A stretch of 64,000 nucleotides of DNA, taken from Paracoccaceae bacterium (GTDB lineage: Bacteria; Pseudomonadota; Alphaproteobacteria; Rhodobacterales; Rhodobacteraceae). The stretch lies in assembly GCA_021741245.1 (NCBI GenBank), contig JAIOYF010000002.1, forward strand, positions 124,001-188,000, read 5' to 3'. The notes below the pieces were generated by a model. That model saw only the letters and a program-made list of their open reading frames with translations, made no database searches and was not told the DNA's origin. A program made the translations under genes and the position numbers. Within the stretch, counting starts at the first letter, position 1; the number at the start of each line of letters is the position of its first letter. Below, in pieces: positions 44,293 to 53,431 of this stretch.

Positions 44293-45597
44293 TTGCATCG
44301 CGCGGTGGCAAGATTGATCGTGTTTGCTGCGGGCCTGCTTGCTGCGGCCCTGCCACTGATCGGAGCCCCCTTTTTGAAAATCGCTTATCTGGTCAATACA
44401 TATCCGCGCGGATCGCTGACCTTTATCCGTCGCGAAATCCTGGCCATGGAAAGGCTGGGTTGGCAGGTCAGTCGGTTTGCCATGCGCTCTGAAAAGGAGA
44501 CTTTGGTCGATCCGGCCGATATCGCCGAAGATGCCCGGACAGAATATGTTCTTGGCCTGCGCAAGCGACACCTTCTTGCCTCGGCGATCGGCTGGATGGC
44601 CCGACGGCCCCTCGCCAGTCTTCGGGCGCTGCAACTGGCAATGGCCTGTGGCCGACGCAGTCGCAGTGGATACCCCGGCATGGGCGGGCGGATCAGGCAT
44701 TTGATCTATCTGATCGAGGCGGCGCATATCGCCCGCCGTTGCACAGACTTGCGCATCCCGCATCTGCACGCGCATTTCGGAACGAACTCGGCCACCGTTG
44801 CCATGCTCGCGGCGGAAATGGGCGGGCCGGGCTATTCCTTTACCGTCCATGGACCAGAGGAATTCGATGCCCCCCATGCCCTGTCCTTGGGCGAAAAAGC
44901 CGCCCGCGCGCGTTTTACGGTGGCGATTTCCAGCTTTGGGCGCAGCCAACTCTGCCGGTGGACCCAGATGGAAACCTGGCCGCATCTGCATGTGGTGCAT
45001 TGCGGGATTGAACCTTGGCGCTTTGCCGACCCGGCCCCAATGCCGACCGGTGGGCCGCATCTGGTGGCCATTGGACGGTTCTCTGAGCAAAAGGGGTTTG
45101 GTCTGTTAGTCGAGGCGCTGGCACTGGCGGTGCCAACAATACCAGACTTGCACCTGACGTTGGTCGGAGACGGCGATTTGTGCGGGGTTCTGGAGGACGA
45201 AATTGCCCGACGTGGATTGGCCCAGCACGTCACACTGACCGGTTGGCTGGACGAGGCCCGCGTGCGGGACGCCCTGTCTGCCGCCCAAGCCTTGGTCTTG
45301 CCATCCTTTGCCGAAGGTCTGCCGATGGTGATCATGGAGGCCATGGCCGCAGGGCGCCCGGTGATTGCCACGGCCATCGCAGGCATCCCGGAACTTGTAA
45401 CGCCCGAAACCGGATGGCTTGTTCCTGCCGGTGACGCGGTGGGTCTGGCAACCGCCATCACCGCCTTTGCATCCGTGTCGCCAGAGCGGTTGACAGCCAT
45501 GGGTGATGCCGCCCGTTTGCGCGTCTTTGATCGTCACGATATCGACAAAGAGGCTGAAAAACTGACCGTTTTAATCGCCAGCAAGGGCAATCCGTGA
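44293..45597 (+). CDS. glycosyltransferase family 4 (start uncertain)
   Basis: A GT-B-fold glycosyltransferase, up to 434 residues. The N-terminal domain begins at LKIAYLVNTYPRGSLTFIRREILAME, followed by HLHAHFGTNSATVA and FTVHGPEEF. The C-terminal domain has HLVAIGRFSEQKGFGLLVEAL, LTLVGDGDLCG and the donor-binding PSFAEGLPMVIMEAMAAGRPVI with the E-x7-E pair. No good ATG is available: the frame has TTG at 44293, GTG at 44305 and TTG at 44374. The last two would give a shorter leader. The stop overlaps the next gene. Confidence 0.86.
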   Translation: MHRAVARLIVFAAGLLAAALPLIGAPFLKIAYLVNTYPRGSLTFIRREILAMERLGWQVSRFAMRSEKETLVDPADIAEDARTEYVLGLRKRHLLASAIGWMARRPLASLRALQLAMACGRRSRSGYPGMGGRIRHLIYLIEAAHIARRCTDLRIPHLHAHFGTNSATVAMLAAEMGGPGYSFTVHGPEEFDAPHALSLGEKAARARFTVAISSFGRSQLCRWTQMETWPHLHVVHCGIEPWRFADPAPMPTGGPHLVAIGRFSEQKGFGLLVEALALAVPTIPDLHLTLVGDGDLCGVLEDEIARRGLAQHVTLTGWLDEARVRDALSAAQALVLPSFAEGLPMVIMEAMAAGRPVIATAIAGIPELVTPETGWLVPAGDAVGLATAITAFASVSPERLTAMGDAARLRVFDRHDIDKEAEKLTVLIASKGNP

Positions 45598-46403
45598 TGC
45601 AGGTCTATCACCCTTCCGATCTCGTGATTGCCTGCGCCAGCAATTCAGATGCCATTCTTCAGGCCAATCTGATGGCCTCGCCTGCATTGGCGGCGGGCAT
45701 TGACGTGCATGTGCAACGCAACGCCCCCACGGCGACAATCGCTTATAACCGCGCCCTTGATGCAACACAGGCCGAGATCGTGGTCTTTGCCCATCACGAT
45801 GTTTACTTGCCGCAGGGATGGGATCGCTTGCTGCTGACGCGGCTGAACGATCTGTCCAGCCGTCACCCGGATTGGGCGCTGGCGGGGGCCTATGGCGTGG
45901 CCCCTGATTCCCGTCAGTTCGGCCCGGTCTGGACATCGTCGCTGGGGCAGATCATCGGGCGTGTGCCGTTGCAGCCAGAACCGGTGCAGTCGTTTGACGA
46001 AATGCTGATCGTTCTGCGGCGCTCAGCCGGGTTGCGGTTTGACCCGGATCAACCCGATTGGCATATGTATGGCACCGATATCGTGCAGCAGGCCCGCGCG
46101 GCAGGGCGCGGGGCCTATGCCATTGGGCTGAACTGCATCCATAACGACCGATTTCACGATCATGTGGGCGGCGCATTCACGACCTGCTATCGCTATATGC
46201 AACAGAAATGGCCGCAATTTCTGCCCATTCAGACACCCGTGACCAAGATCAGCAAATCGGGCCTGCACCTGATGCGCGAGCGGTGGAATATGCGCAATTC
46301 GCTGAAATACCGGGTGGCAGATGCCATCGACACTGGCGCGCCACCCGCCCTTTTGGCGGCGCGGTGCGGATGGACGGATCTTTCCGCCAGCACCACGCCA
46401 TAG
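45594..46403 (+). CDS. glycosyltransferase-like GT-A protein
   Basis: A 269-residue protein with GT-A marks: NAPTATIAYNRALDATQAEIVVFAHHDVYLPQGWD has the acceptor/donor layout of family 2 with a HHD site in place of DxD, followed by a central WHMYGTDIVQQARAAGRGAYAI block. It overlaps the GT4 gene by four bases (the GTG start lies inside its stop), so it acts in the same glycan pathway. The exact sugar is unknown, and it could be a modifying rather than a chain-building transferase. The stop is four bases from that of the convergent SGNH hydrolase. Confidence 0.75.
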   Translation: MMQVYHPSDLVIACASNSDAILQANLMASPALAAGIDVHVQRNAPTATIAYNRALDATQAEIVVFAHHDVYLPQGWDRLLLTRLNDLSSRHPDWALAGAYGVAPDSRQFGPVWTSSLGQIIGRVPLQPEPVQSFDEMLIVLRRSAGLRFDPDQPDWHMYGTDIVQQARAAGRGAYAIGLNCIHNDRFHDHVGGAFTTCYRYMQQKWPQFLPIQTPVTKISKSGLHLMRERWNMRNSLKYRVADAIDTGAPPALLAARCGWTDLSASTTP

Positions 46404-46407
46404 GTGG

Positions 46408-47043
46408 CTAGAGCCGCCCAATCGCCTCGGCGACCGCAAGGCCCAGATCATGATGCGCGGCGGCATCAAAATGAATGCCGTCTTGCGGGCTGACGCGGAT
46501 AACCTCGCCCGCATCCAGAAAGCCGATCCCGCGCACTGCCGCCAGATCACGATAAAGCGGTGCCAAGGCCCGCGACCGCGCGGCAGCCGCATAGAATTCG
46601 GCCGCAATCGGACCGACCTCTTCCACCGGCGGCGGGCAAATGAGGAGTATCTTGAACCCACCGTGACGGGCTTGCATCTCCAGCGACAGGGCCACATCCA
46701 ACAGGCCTGCAATCCCCGACAAGACCATCTCCGGCGTCGCGGCAAAGCGGGTCTTTACATCATTCGTGCCCAACATCAGGGTCATCACGTCAACAGGACC
46801 ATGGCTGTGCAGCGCGATCTTCAGACCATCCCGGCCATTCATATGCGCGCCCATCACCGGGTCGTCATATTGCGCCGTGCGCCCGGGCAGACCCTCTTCC
46901 GCCAGATCCCATGCCGAGCCAAGGGCGCGCAGGCAGACCTGAGGCCACCGGATCTGTGCCCCGTGGCGATGATACTCGCCCCGCACGATGATCGGCGGCG
47001 TTCCGTGGGTGTTGCTGTCACCAAAGGTCAAAAGACAGGGCAT
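46408..47043 (-). CDS. SGNH/GDSL family hydrolase (arylesterase-like)
   Basis: A 211-residue lipase/esterase fold protein. Block I is FGDSNTHGTPP with Ser9 as nucleophile, block III LMLGTNDVK and block V DGIHFDAAAH with the Asp/His pair. It lacks a signal peptide, so it acts in the cytoplasm. The subgroup includes arylesterases, acetyl-xylan-like deacetylases and thioesterases, so it might remove acyl groups from the neighbouring glycan precursors, but it may be unrelated to them. Confidence 0.87.
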   Translation of the reverse strand: MPCLLTFGDSNTHGTPPIIVRGEYHRHGAQIRWPQVCLRALGSAWDLAEEGLPGRTAQYDDPVMGAHMNGRDGLKIALHSHGPVDVMTLMLGTNDVKTRFAATPEMVLSGIAGLLDVALSLEMQARHGGFKILLICPPPVEEVGPIAAEFYAAAARSRALAPLYRDLAAVRGIGFLDAGEVIRVSPQDGIHFDAAAHHDLGLAVAEAIGRL

Positions 47044-47171
47044 CGCATCCTCCTGCGTGGTTCAGGGCAAACTAGGGCCTTGCGGCATCGGGGTAAATGG
47101 GCATCCCCCCCTTGGCCTTTTGCTGCTCAAAGCGCATATAAGGGAAAAGCTCCAACCTATGAGGGGAACAG

Positions 47172-48083
47172 ATGTTCAGTCTGGGTGAAAAGACCGCCGC
47201 CGCCGCACCGAAAGCCAACCTGATCAAGGACGGCACTGAGGCGACATTCATGCAAGATGTGATCGAGGCCAGCCATGATGTGCCGGTGATCGTCGATTTC
47301 TGGGCGCCTTGGTGCGGGCCGTGCAAAACACTTGGGCCTGCCCTTGAGGCCGCCGTTGCCGCGGCCGGCGGCAAGGTTCGCATGGTCAAGATCAATGTGG
47401 ACGAAAACCAGATGATCGCGGGCCAGTTGCGGATCCAATCCATCCCGACCGTCTATGCCTTTTGGCAAGGAAAACCCGCTGACGGGTTTCAAGGCGCGCT
47501 GCCGGGATCAGAGATCAAACAGTTCATCGAGCGCGTGATTGCCTTGGGCGGCGATGGTGGTTTGGCCGAAGCAATCGAGGCCGCTGAGGGGATGCTGGCC
47601 GAGGGGGCAGCCGTTGACGCCGCTGAAACCTTTGCCGCGATTTTGGGGGAAGAACCGGAAAACCCGCTTGCATATGCTGGCCTTGCGCGGGCCCATATCG
47701 CCCTGAACAATCTGGAACAGGCCGAGGTGCTGTTGGCAAATGCGCCGGCCTCTATCGCCAAGGCCAAAGAGTTGGACGCGGTGCGCGCCCAGGTCGAACT
47801 TGCCAAACAGGCGGCCAATGCCGGCCCCGAGCAAGACTTGCGTGTGGCGGTTGAGGCTGATCCGGCGAACCATCAGGCCCGGTTTGATCTGGCAGCAGCC
47901 CTGCTGGCTGCGGGCAAGACGGAAGAGGCCGTTGATCAACTGCTGGAATTGTTCCGGCGTGATCGCGAGTGGAATGACGGGGCCGCACGGACCCAGCTTT
48001 TCACGATTTTTGAGGCGTTGAATGCCAAAGATCCCATTGTTTTGAAGGGCCGTCGCAAACTGTCCTCCATGATATTTGCCTGA
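47172..48083 (+). CDS. thioredoxin-TPR protein, CnoX/YbbN-like
   Basis: A 303-residue protein with an N-terminal thioredoxin domain (FWAPWCGPCKTLGP, active WCGPC near residue 45) and a C-terminal region of helical repeats (about 130-300) typical of YbbN/CnoX. These proteins act as redox-linked chaperones for chlorine or heat stress. The C-terminal repeats resemble TPRs. It is followed 26 bases later by the LON-domain protein on the same strand. Confidence 0.87.
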   Translation: MFSLGEKTAAAAPKANLIKDGTEATFMQDVIEASHDVPVIVDFWAPWCGPCKTLGPALEAAVAAAGGKVRMVKINVDENQMIAGQLRIQSIPTVYAFWQGKPADGFQGALPGSEIKQFIERVIALGGDGGLAEAIEAAEGMLAEGAAVDAAETFAAILGEEPENPLAYAGLARAHIALNNLEQAEVLLANAPASIAKAKELDAVRAQVELAKQAANAGPEQDLRVAVEADPANHQARFDLAAALLAAGKTEEAVDQLLELFRRDREWNDGAARTQLFTIFEALNAKDPIVLKGRRKLSSMIFA

Positions 48084-48109
48084 TCGGGAGAGTGGCCTAG
48101 GTCATACAC

Positions 48110-48754
48110 ATGATCATCGCATCCGACTTACCCGAAACGATCCCTGTGTTCCCCTTGCCCGGCGCGCTTATGCTGCCACGGGCGAGGCTTCCATTGCATA
48201 TCTTTGAACCTCGCTATCTGGCGATGATTGAGGATTGCATGAAGTCCAAGACCCGTCTGATCGGCATGATCCAGACACGTGACACCCCTTCGGGCGAACG
48301 TCGTTTGCAGGCGATTGGGTGTGCGGGGCGCCTGACCGGGTTTTCGGAAACCGAGGACGGTCGCTATATGATTACGCTGAGCGGGATGTCCCGGTTCCGC
48401 GTCAAGGAAGAGGTGCAGGGCTTTACCCCCTATCGGCGCTGCATGGTGGATTGGTCGCCGTTTGTGCTTGATCTGCGCCGTGAAGAAGAAACGGATTCAG
48501 GTTTCGACCGGAAGGGGTTCCTGGATCTGTTGGGCCGATATCTGAGTGCGATGGACCTGTCGACGGATTGGGACAGCCTCAAAGAGGCCGAAACCGAACT
48601 TTTGATCAACTCTCTGTCGATGCTGTGCCCGTTTGAACCCGAGGATAAGCAAGCGCTGCTTGAAGCCCCGTCTTTGTCCACAAGGCGGGAAACCTTGGTC
48701 ACGCTGATCGAATTTGCCTTGCGTGGCGGTTCCGGGGATGAGGTGATGCAATGA
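48110..48754 (+). CDS. LON peptidase substrate-binding domain protein
   Basis: A 214-residue protein formed by only the N-terminal (LAN) substrate-binding domain of Lon. The block [35 protein letters not shown] is diagnostic. No AAA or peptidase domain follows. It overlaps the Trm112-like gene by four bases, an arrangement common in Rhodobacterales. The function is unknown beyond likely protein binding. Confidence 0.9.
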   Translation: MIIASDLPETIPVFPLPGALMLPRARLPLHIFEPRYLAMIEDCMKSKTRLIGMIQTRDTPSGERRLQAIGCAGRLTGFSETEDGRYMITLSGMSRFRVKEEVQGFTPYRRCMVDWSPFVLDLRREEETDSGFDRKGFLDLLGRYLSAMDLSTDWDSLKEAETELLINSLSMLCPFEPEDKQALLEAPSLSTRRETLVTLIEFALRGGSGDEVMQ

Positions 48755-48951
48755 CCGAGGATGATCGCAAATCTTCCGGGCAGCCGTTCGATAGCCGCAT
48801 GTTGGAAAGCCTTGTCTGCCCGTCCAGCCACGCGGTGCTAAGTTATGATGCGGCGGCACAAGAGTTGATTTCAAAGACCGCGCGCCTTGCCTTTCCGATC
48901 CGGGATGGAATTCCCGTGATGCTGATATCCGAGGCGCGGGCGATCGACTGA
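48751..48951 (+). CDS. Trm112-like (UPF0434) small protein
   Basis: A 66-residue protein with [17 protein letters not shown] followed by [16 protein letters not shown], the pattern of the bacterial Trm112-like family. Only one of the usual zinc-type Cys is seen, as is common in bacterial members. Its partner may be a methyltransferase elsewhere. It ends 18 bases before the convergent imuB stop. Confidence 0.85.
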   Translation: MTEDDRKSSGQPFDSRMLESLVCPSSHAVLSYDAAAQELISKTARLAFPIRDGIPVMLISEARAID

Positions 48952-48969
48952 TCCTCCCGTTGTCAGGGC

Positions 48970-50616
48970 TTAGGCAAACAGGCCTTGGCAAAACCAGCCC
49001 CCCGACATTTCGCCGCCATGGGCATAGAACAGCCAAAGCCGCTCGCCCCCCGCGACCTCAACCCGCCAGTAGTCGCGCGGGCCTGATCGCCATTCGGGAT
49101 CATCCAGCCACCATTCCGGCAGCAACCGTTCGGGCCCCACGGCAAAGCGCAGATCAAAGCTCCGCCTGCGCCAACGAAACTGCGCGGGTGGCGTCCGCTC
49201 GGGCGGGGCGTTGACGGGTTCGGGGCGGAAAATCACAATCGGACGCGGCGCACGTGGTTCGGGCCAAGGCTCGACGGTGGGCAACGACCACGCCGCCGCA
49301 AGGGTCATTGCGGATTTTTCGGGGATGTTGCTGTCTGCAGGGTGCAGGCGCACAACCGCCTCTTGTCCCAGCTTGGTGCCCAGTTTCCCAATCAGATCCT
49401 CAAGTGCCGTGTCGGCCCCCTGACGCGCGGCGACATCCGCCGCCGCCTCCAGATGACCACGATGCTGGAGGGCGTGCATCGGCTCCGTCTCGACCGCCTC
49501 AAGCCGCAGGCGATCAATCCCGAACCCGGCATCGATCTGGTCCAGCTTCAGCACCAGCAGGGGGCGGATGCGATCCACCTCTTGGCTGGCACGGGCAAGG
49601 CCCACCTCAACCACCTCCACCCGCCCATCGCTGCGCTGTGCCTCCAGCCGCACACGCCGCGCGCCGCGCCCCTTGGCCACCAGCTTGGCACAAAGTGGCG
49701 GCAGCAACCGATCCATCCCGGCAGTCACATCGTCGATCAGGCCGATAGGCTCGGGAAAGCTCATACGCATGGCAAAATGCAAGGGGGCCGCTGCCGGGTT
49801 GACCGGCTCTGGGTCCACCCCAAGCGCCTGATCCAAGCGCCGCAAAACCTCGGCCCCAAAACGGCGGGCAAGCGCGGCACGCGGCATCCCCATGATATCT
49901 TCCACCCGCCGCAGCCCAAGCCGACCCAAGGCCTCGACCGCCGCAGGTGCGATGCGCAGCGCGGGCAATGGCAGGGCGGCAAGGGCCTGCCGTGTCTGGC
50001 CGGGGGCTGCGATCATGCCAGCGGGGCCCGATTGCTGGGCCGTTAGATTCGGCTGCCGCGAAAACCGCCGGGCCGCACGGGATCGGGTGGCATGGGCCTC
50101 TTGCCGGATCGCATCGCCACTGCGCGTCTGGGCAGACCCCGCGCCTGCATACCGCGCAAGCGCCCATGCCGCCCCCCGCGTATCGGCAATGCTGGCGCGC
50201 AGGCTAAGGCCAAGGTCGGCGCAATCTTCCTCGACCTGCGCCATCAACCCGTCTTCACCGCCAAAAAGATGCGCGCATCCTGTCAGATCAATCACCAAGG
50301 CATCGGGGGCCTCTTCCGCGACCCAAGGGCTGAACTTTCCCGCCCACCGGCGCAGCGCGCGCAAAAAGGCAGCATCTTCGGCGGGGTTTTCCGGGGCGGT
50401 GATCAGCGTGGGGCACATCGCGGTTGCATCGCGCAAGGGCTGACCCTGCCGCAGGCCCGCAGCCTCGGCCTCGGGGTTCATCGATACCAGCAGATGCGCA
50501 TTGGCCCGCAGCCCCACCACGGCAAAAGGCTGCAAAAGCGCATCGCGGCGCAGGCGGAGCAAACGTTCAGCCGAAAGGCGCGGGAACCAAAGCGAAAGAA
50601 TACGGCGGTTGGACAT
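48970..50616 (-). CDS. imuB: ImuB, catalytically inactive Y-family polymerase (SOS mutasome)
   Basis: A 548-residue Y-family polymerase homologue with the ImuB pattern. The N-terminus (ILSLWFPRLSAERLLR) lacks the Asp of active DinB enzymes. A finger/palm/little-finger layout follows (ADTRGAAWALARY; ALPLPALRIAPAAVEALGRLGLRRVEDIMGMPRAALARRFG), and the C-terminal domain ends RDYWRVEVAGGERLWLFY...GGWFCQGLFA, as in ImuB proteins. It normally bridges ImuA and DnaE2 on the clamp. A LexA box lies just upstream at 50631. No imuA is adjacent. Confidence 0.88.
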   Translation of the reverse strand: MSNRRILSLWFPRLSAERLLRLRRDALLQPFAVVGLRANAHLLVSMNPEAEAAGLRQGQPLRDATAMCPTLITAPENPAEDAAFLRALRRWAGKFSPWVAEEAPDALVIDLTGCAHLFGGEDGLMAQVEEDCADLGLSLRASIADTRGAAWALARYAGAGSAQTRSGDAIRQEAHATRSRAARRFSRQPNLTAQQSGPAGMIAAPGQTRQALAALPLPALRIAPAAVEALGRLGLRRVEDIMGMPRAALARRFGAEVLRRLDQALGVDPEPVNPAAAPLHFAMRMSFPEPIGLIDDVTAGMDRLLPPLCAKLVAKGRGARRVRLEAQRSDGRVEVVEVGLARASQEVDRIRPLLVLKLDQIDAGFGIDRLRLEAVETEPMHALQHRGHLEAAADVAARQGADTALEDLIGKLGTKLGQEAVVRLHPADSNIPEKSAMTLAAAWSLPTVEPWPEPRAPRPIVIFRPEPVNAPPERTPPAQFRWRRRSFDLRFAVGPERLLPEWWLDDPEWRSGPRDYWRVEVAGGERLWLFYAHGGEMSGGWFCQGLFA

Positions 50617-50630
50617 GACGACTCATATTT

Positions 50631-50645
50631 GTTCACTTTACGTTC
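50631..50645. promoter_or_regulatory. LexA (SOS) box upstream of imuB
   Basis: The sequence GTTC-ACTTTAC-GTTC is the direct-repeat LexA operator of alphaproteobacteria (GTTC-N7-GTTC). It is 15 bases upstream of the imuB ATG on the minus strand, so imuB is probably SOS-controlled. Confidence 0.8.
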
Positions 50646-50806
50646 TAATTAAACTAATCCTGATAACCGCGCGAGTCCTTGATTGCGTAGAAAAGCTAAG
50701 CACATAGCAATAACATTCGCGTGAGAATGAATGCCCCAACGATAACGTCACTTCCGCGACGCAATGTCGCGCCTATAGTGGACAGATATTTTCCAGCGGG
50801 GAGCCA

Positions 50807-51247
50807 ATGAAAATGAAGTTGATGACGAAAACGATTATTGCGGGCCTGATCATGGCTGCAGGCGTCGCCTATGCCGAAGTTGAACCAACCGATCCTGTTG
50901 TTATTGCACGCCAAGACCTGATGAAGACCATCGGCAAGAACGTTAAAACGCTGGGCGACATGGCTGGTGGCAAAGCCGACTTCGACGCCACAGGCGCCGA
51001 GGCTGCAAAGGCCGCGATCATTGCCGCATCTGCCGACATCGGGGCAAAATTCGAACCCCAGTCGACCGATCCGGGCACAGAAGCCAAGCCAGAAGTCTGG
51101 ACCAACTGGGAAGATTTCCTGAAGAAAGCCGGCGTGTTGAACGCTGCAGCAACCTCACTCGACGCAACCTCGCTTGACGGCATCAAAGCTGGCATGGGCG
51201 GTGTTGGTGGCGCTTGCAAAGACTGCCACACCACCTATCGGATGTAA
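50807..51247 (+). CDS. cytochrome c' (class II c-type cytochrome)
   Basis: A 146-residue periplasmic heme protein. A Sec signal peptide (MKMKLMTKTIIAGLIMAAGVAYA) is followed by a four-helix mature domain and a C-terminal heme motif CKDCH near residue 136, the position found in cytochrome c'. These proteins bind NO and help in NO resistance. The GGGGAG site fixes the start. The gene is divergent from imuB and followed by a strong terminator. Confidence 0.88.
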   Translation: MKMKLMTKTIIAGLIMAAGVAYAEVEPTDPVVIARQDLMKTIGKNVKTLGDMAGGKADFDATGAEAAKAAIIAASADIGAKFEPQSTDPGTEAKPEVWTNWEDFLKKAGVLNAAATSLDATSLDGIKAGMGGVGGACKDCHTTYRM

Positions 51248-51274
51248 GCGGCCTCACATCCTGCACGACCCAAG

Positions 51275-51300
51275 AACCCCCGGTCAGACCGGGGGTTTTT
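51275..51300 (+). terminator. rho-independent terminator after cytochrome c' gene
   Basis: A ten-base stem (AACCCCCGGT / ACCGGGGGTT) with a three-base loop is followed by a T run, 28 bases behind the cytochrome stop. The left-arm A residues also allow reading on the opposite strand. Confidence 0.85.
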
Positions 51301-51316
51301 GCTTGGCCCAGACCGC

Positions 51317-51643
51317 TCAGCCACAGAACAGGCGCAGCATTCTGCCGTCATTATCAACCTGAACATTCAACCGCCGATTAGTGACATCACTGGTCAAGTC
51401 TTGGCCCGGGCGCAAAACCCTCAACTGCCCCGAAAGCGCAATGTCAGCCAAAACGGTGAAGTGTTGCCCGCGAAAGCCCTGCATCGCCGTCGCATTGCAC
51501 CCGGAAATCTCTTGCCGGACCAGCCAGTCCACTGACATCGTCGACACATTGCTCCGGGTCGCGGCACAGCCCAAAAGCACCATACAACACGAAAAAATCA
51601 TGCAAATGCGCGCATATGCCAAGACAGGCTTTTTAACGAACAC
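51317..51643 (-). CDS. putative lipoprotein, peptidase inhibitor I78-like
   Basis: A small secreted protein, 108 residues from a GTG start. The N-terminus VFVKKPVLAYARICMIFSCCMVLLGCAAT is a lipoprotein signal with lipobox LLGC. The mature part has a Cys near the start, then PGQDLTSDVTNRRLNVQVDNDGRMLRLFCG, the pattern of the I78 peptidase inhibitor family. The start is uncertain: an ATG at 51601 would give a shorter signal without basic residues. It is convergent with the cytochrome c' gene. Confidence 0.6.
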   Translation of the reverse strand: MFVKKPVLAYARICMIFSCCMVLLGCAATRSNVSTMSVDWLVRQEISGCNATAMQGFRGQHFTVLADIALSGQLRVLRPGQDLTSDVTNRRLNVQVDNDGRMLRLFCG

Positions 51644-51798
51644 GCTCGCATCCAAATAAACAAACACTGTATCCTTGCTTCTAAACTGCTCCGCCCCCCC
51701 AAGTGCAAGCATTTTATTGTTAATTTTCAGACAAGGTGGCCCTTGTTTTGGGCAGCAGTTTGCCGCAGCCTGCGCCCGAACAAAATGGGAGGGATACC

Positions 51799-52929
51799 AT
51801 GCGCACCCGTGCCGCCGTTGCCGTAGCACCCGGCAAACCGCTTGAAATCATGGAAGTGAACCTTGAGGGTCCAAAAGCCGGCGAAGTTCTTGTGGAAATC
51901 AAGGCAACAGGCATCTGCCACACCGACGAATTCACGCTTTCCGGGGCCGATCCCGAGGGCCTGTTCCCGGCGATCCTTGGCCATGAAGGCGCGGGCGTGG
52001 TGATCGAGGTGGGTCCCGGTGTCACCAGCCTGAAACCCGGCGATCACGTCATCCCACTTTATACCCCCGAATGCCGCCAGTGCCCAAGCTGCCTGAGCCA
52101 GAAGACCAACCTGTGCACCGCGATCCGATCCACCCAAGGGCAGGGCCTGATGCCCGATGGGACCACCCGGTTTTCCATGCTCGATGGCACGCCGATCCAT
52201 CACTACATGGGCTGCTCGACCTTTGCCAACCACACGGTCATGCCCGAAATCGCGCTGGCCAAGGTGCGGGAGGACGCCCCCTTTGACAAGATCTGCTACA
52301 TCGGTTGCGGCGTCACGACCGGCATCGGTGCCGTGATCAACACAGCCAAGGTCGAAATCGGCGCCAAGGCCGTGGTCTTTGGCCTTGGCGGCATCGGCCT
52401 GAATGTCATTCAGGGCCTGAAACTGGCCGGGGCCGACATGATCATTGGCGTCGATCTGAACAACAGCAAAAAGGAATGGGGCGAGAAGTTCGGCATGACC
52501 CATTTCGTCAACCCGACCGAGATCGAGGGCGATATCGTCGCCCATCTGGTCAATATGACGAAAACGCCCTTTGATCAGATCGGCGGTGCGGATTACTCGT
52601 TTGATTGCACCGGCAACGTCAAGGTGATGCGGGCAGCGCTTGAATGCACCCACCGGGGCTGGGGTCAAAGCATCATCATCGGTGTCGCCCCCGCCGGGGC
52701 CACGATTGAGACCCGCCCTTTCCAACTGGTGACGGGCCGAATCTGGAAAGGCACAGCCTTTGGCGGCGCTCGCGGGCGGACCGATGTTCCCGGCATTGTT
52801 GACTGGTATATGGATGGCAAGATCGAGATCGACAGCATGATCACCCATACGATGCCGCTGGAAGATATCAACAAGGCCTTCGACCTGATGCATGCCGGAG
52901 AATCGATCCGATCTGTCGTGATCTACTGA
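51799..52929 (+). CDS. frmA: S-(hydroxymethyl)glutathione dehydrogenase (class III alcohol dehydrogenase)
   Basis: A 376-residue zinc-dependent dehydrogenase that oxidises the formaldehyde-glutathione adduct with NAD. Catalytic zinc ligands include Cys40 (TGICHTDEF) and GHEGAG; the structural zinc site is [15 protein letters not shown]. The cofactor region is [27 protein letters not shown]. The ending [10 protein letters not shown] is characteristic. GGGAGGGA fixes the start; a longer frame begins at 51736. No S-formylglutathione hydrolase is adjacent. C1 stress from the O-demethylation route would use this enzyme. Confidence 0.93.
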   Translation: MRTRAAVAVAPGKPLEIMEVNLEGPKAGEVLVEIKATGICHTDEFTLSGADPEGLFPAILGHEGAGVVIEVGPGVTSLKPGDHVIPLYTPECRQCPSCLSQKTNLCTAIRSTQGQGLMPDGTTRFSMLDGTPIHHYMGCSTFANHTVMPEIALAKVREDAPFDKICYIGCGVTTGIGAVINTAKVEIGAKAVVFGLGGIGLNVIQGLKLAGADMIIGVDLNNSKKEWGEKFGMTHFVNPTEIEGDIVAHLVNMTKTPFDQIGGADYSFDCTGNVKVMRAALECTHRGWGQSIIIGVAPAGATIETRPFQLVTGRIWKGTAFGGARGRTDVPGIVDWYMDGKIEIDSMITHTMPLEDINKAFDLMHAGESIRSVVIY

Positions 52930-52942
52930 CCCAAATTTTGCG

Positions 52943-52970
52943 AGGCGCCGGGCAAGACTGGCGCCTTTCC
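52943..52970 (+). terminator. candidate terminator after frmA
   Basis: A seven-base stem (AGGCGCC / GGCGCCT) with a ten-base loop follows the stop of frmA by 14 bases and is trailed by TTTCC and further on a T run. It fits a rho-independent terminator but the T tract is weak. Confidence 0.6.
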
Positions 52971-53078
52971 CACCCTTTTTTACAGGTTTTTTTGCAGTTT
53001 TTGATAATTTCAGCGATGCGGCGGCCGAATTCGTGAAATCCAAGTGACGAACGACTTGGCGTTTGCCAATAAGATTGA

Positions 53079-53417
53079 ATGTGTGTGGGTGTTTTTGACG
53101 AAGAAGTGCTGATCGAGTTTGCGATCGAGGCCTTGCTTAAGGATGAGCAAGACCCCAGAGCCATTGTGCTAGCCATGGTACAAACTTGGCCCGAGGCCCC
53201 ATCACTGTCACTGCTATATGCCCTTTCGATGGCGGCCAGTGGCGTAGAGCGTATGATCTCGGCCAAATCCACAACCTGCAAAGCCCAAGACCTATGGCGC
53301 ATGATCGGGTTGATTGGTGTCGACCTGTACATGATGCAATGCCTGAACCTGACACATCAGACAGCCGCCGACCTTCACGGCTTTTGGCGCATGCATGATC
53401 CATTTTTCCTCAATTAA
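53079..53417 (+). CDS. hypothetical 112-residue protein
   Basis: A 112-residue acidic-to-neutral, all-helical looking protein (FDEEVLIEFAIEALLKDEQDPRAIVLAM, then LSLLYALSMAASGVERMISA) with no signal peptide and two Cys. I do not recognise the family. There is no strong ribosome site upstream of the ATG, and the frame is one of two here, so it is called with moderate confidence because it has protein-like composition and fills the gap between frmA and the convergent acyltransferase. Confidence 0.5.
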   Translation: MCVGVFDEEVLIEFAIEALLKDEQDPRAIVLAMVQTWPEAPSLSLLYALSMAASGVERMISAKSTTCKAQDLWRMIGLIGVDLYMMQCLNLTHQTAADLHGFWRMHDPFFLN

Positions 53418-53431
53418 GGGCGTTTGCGGGC

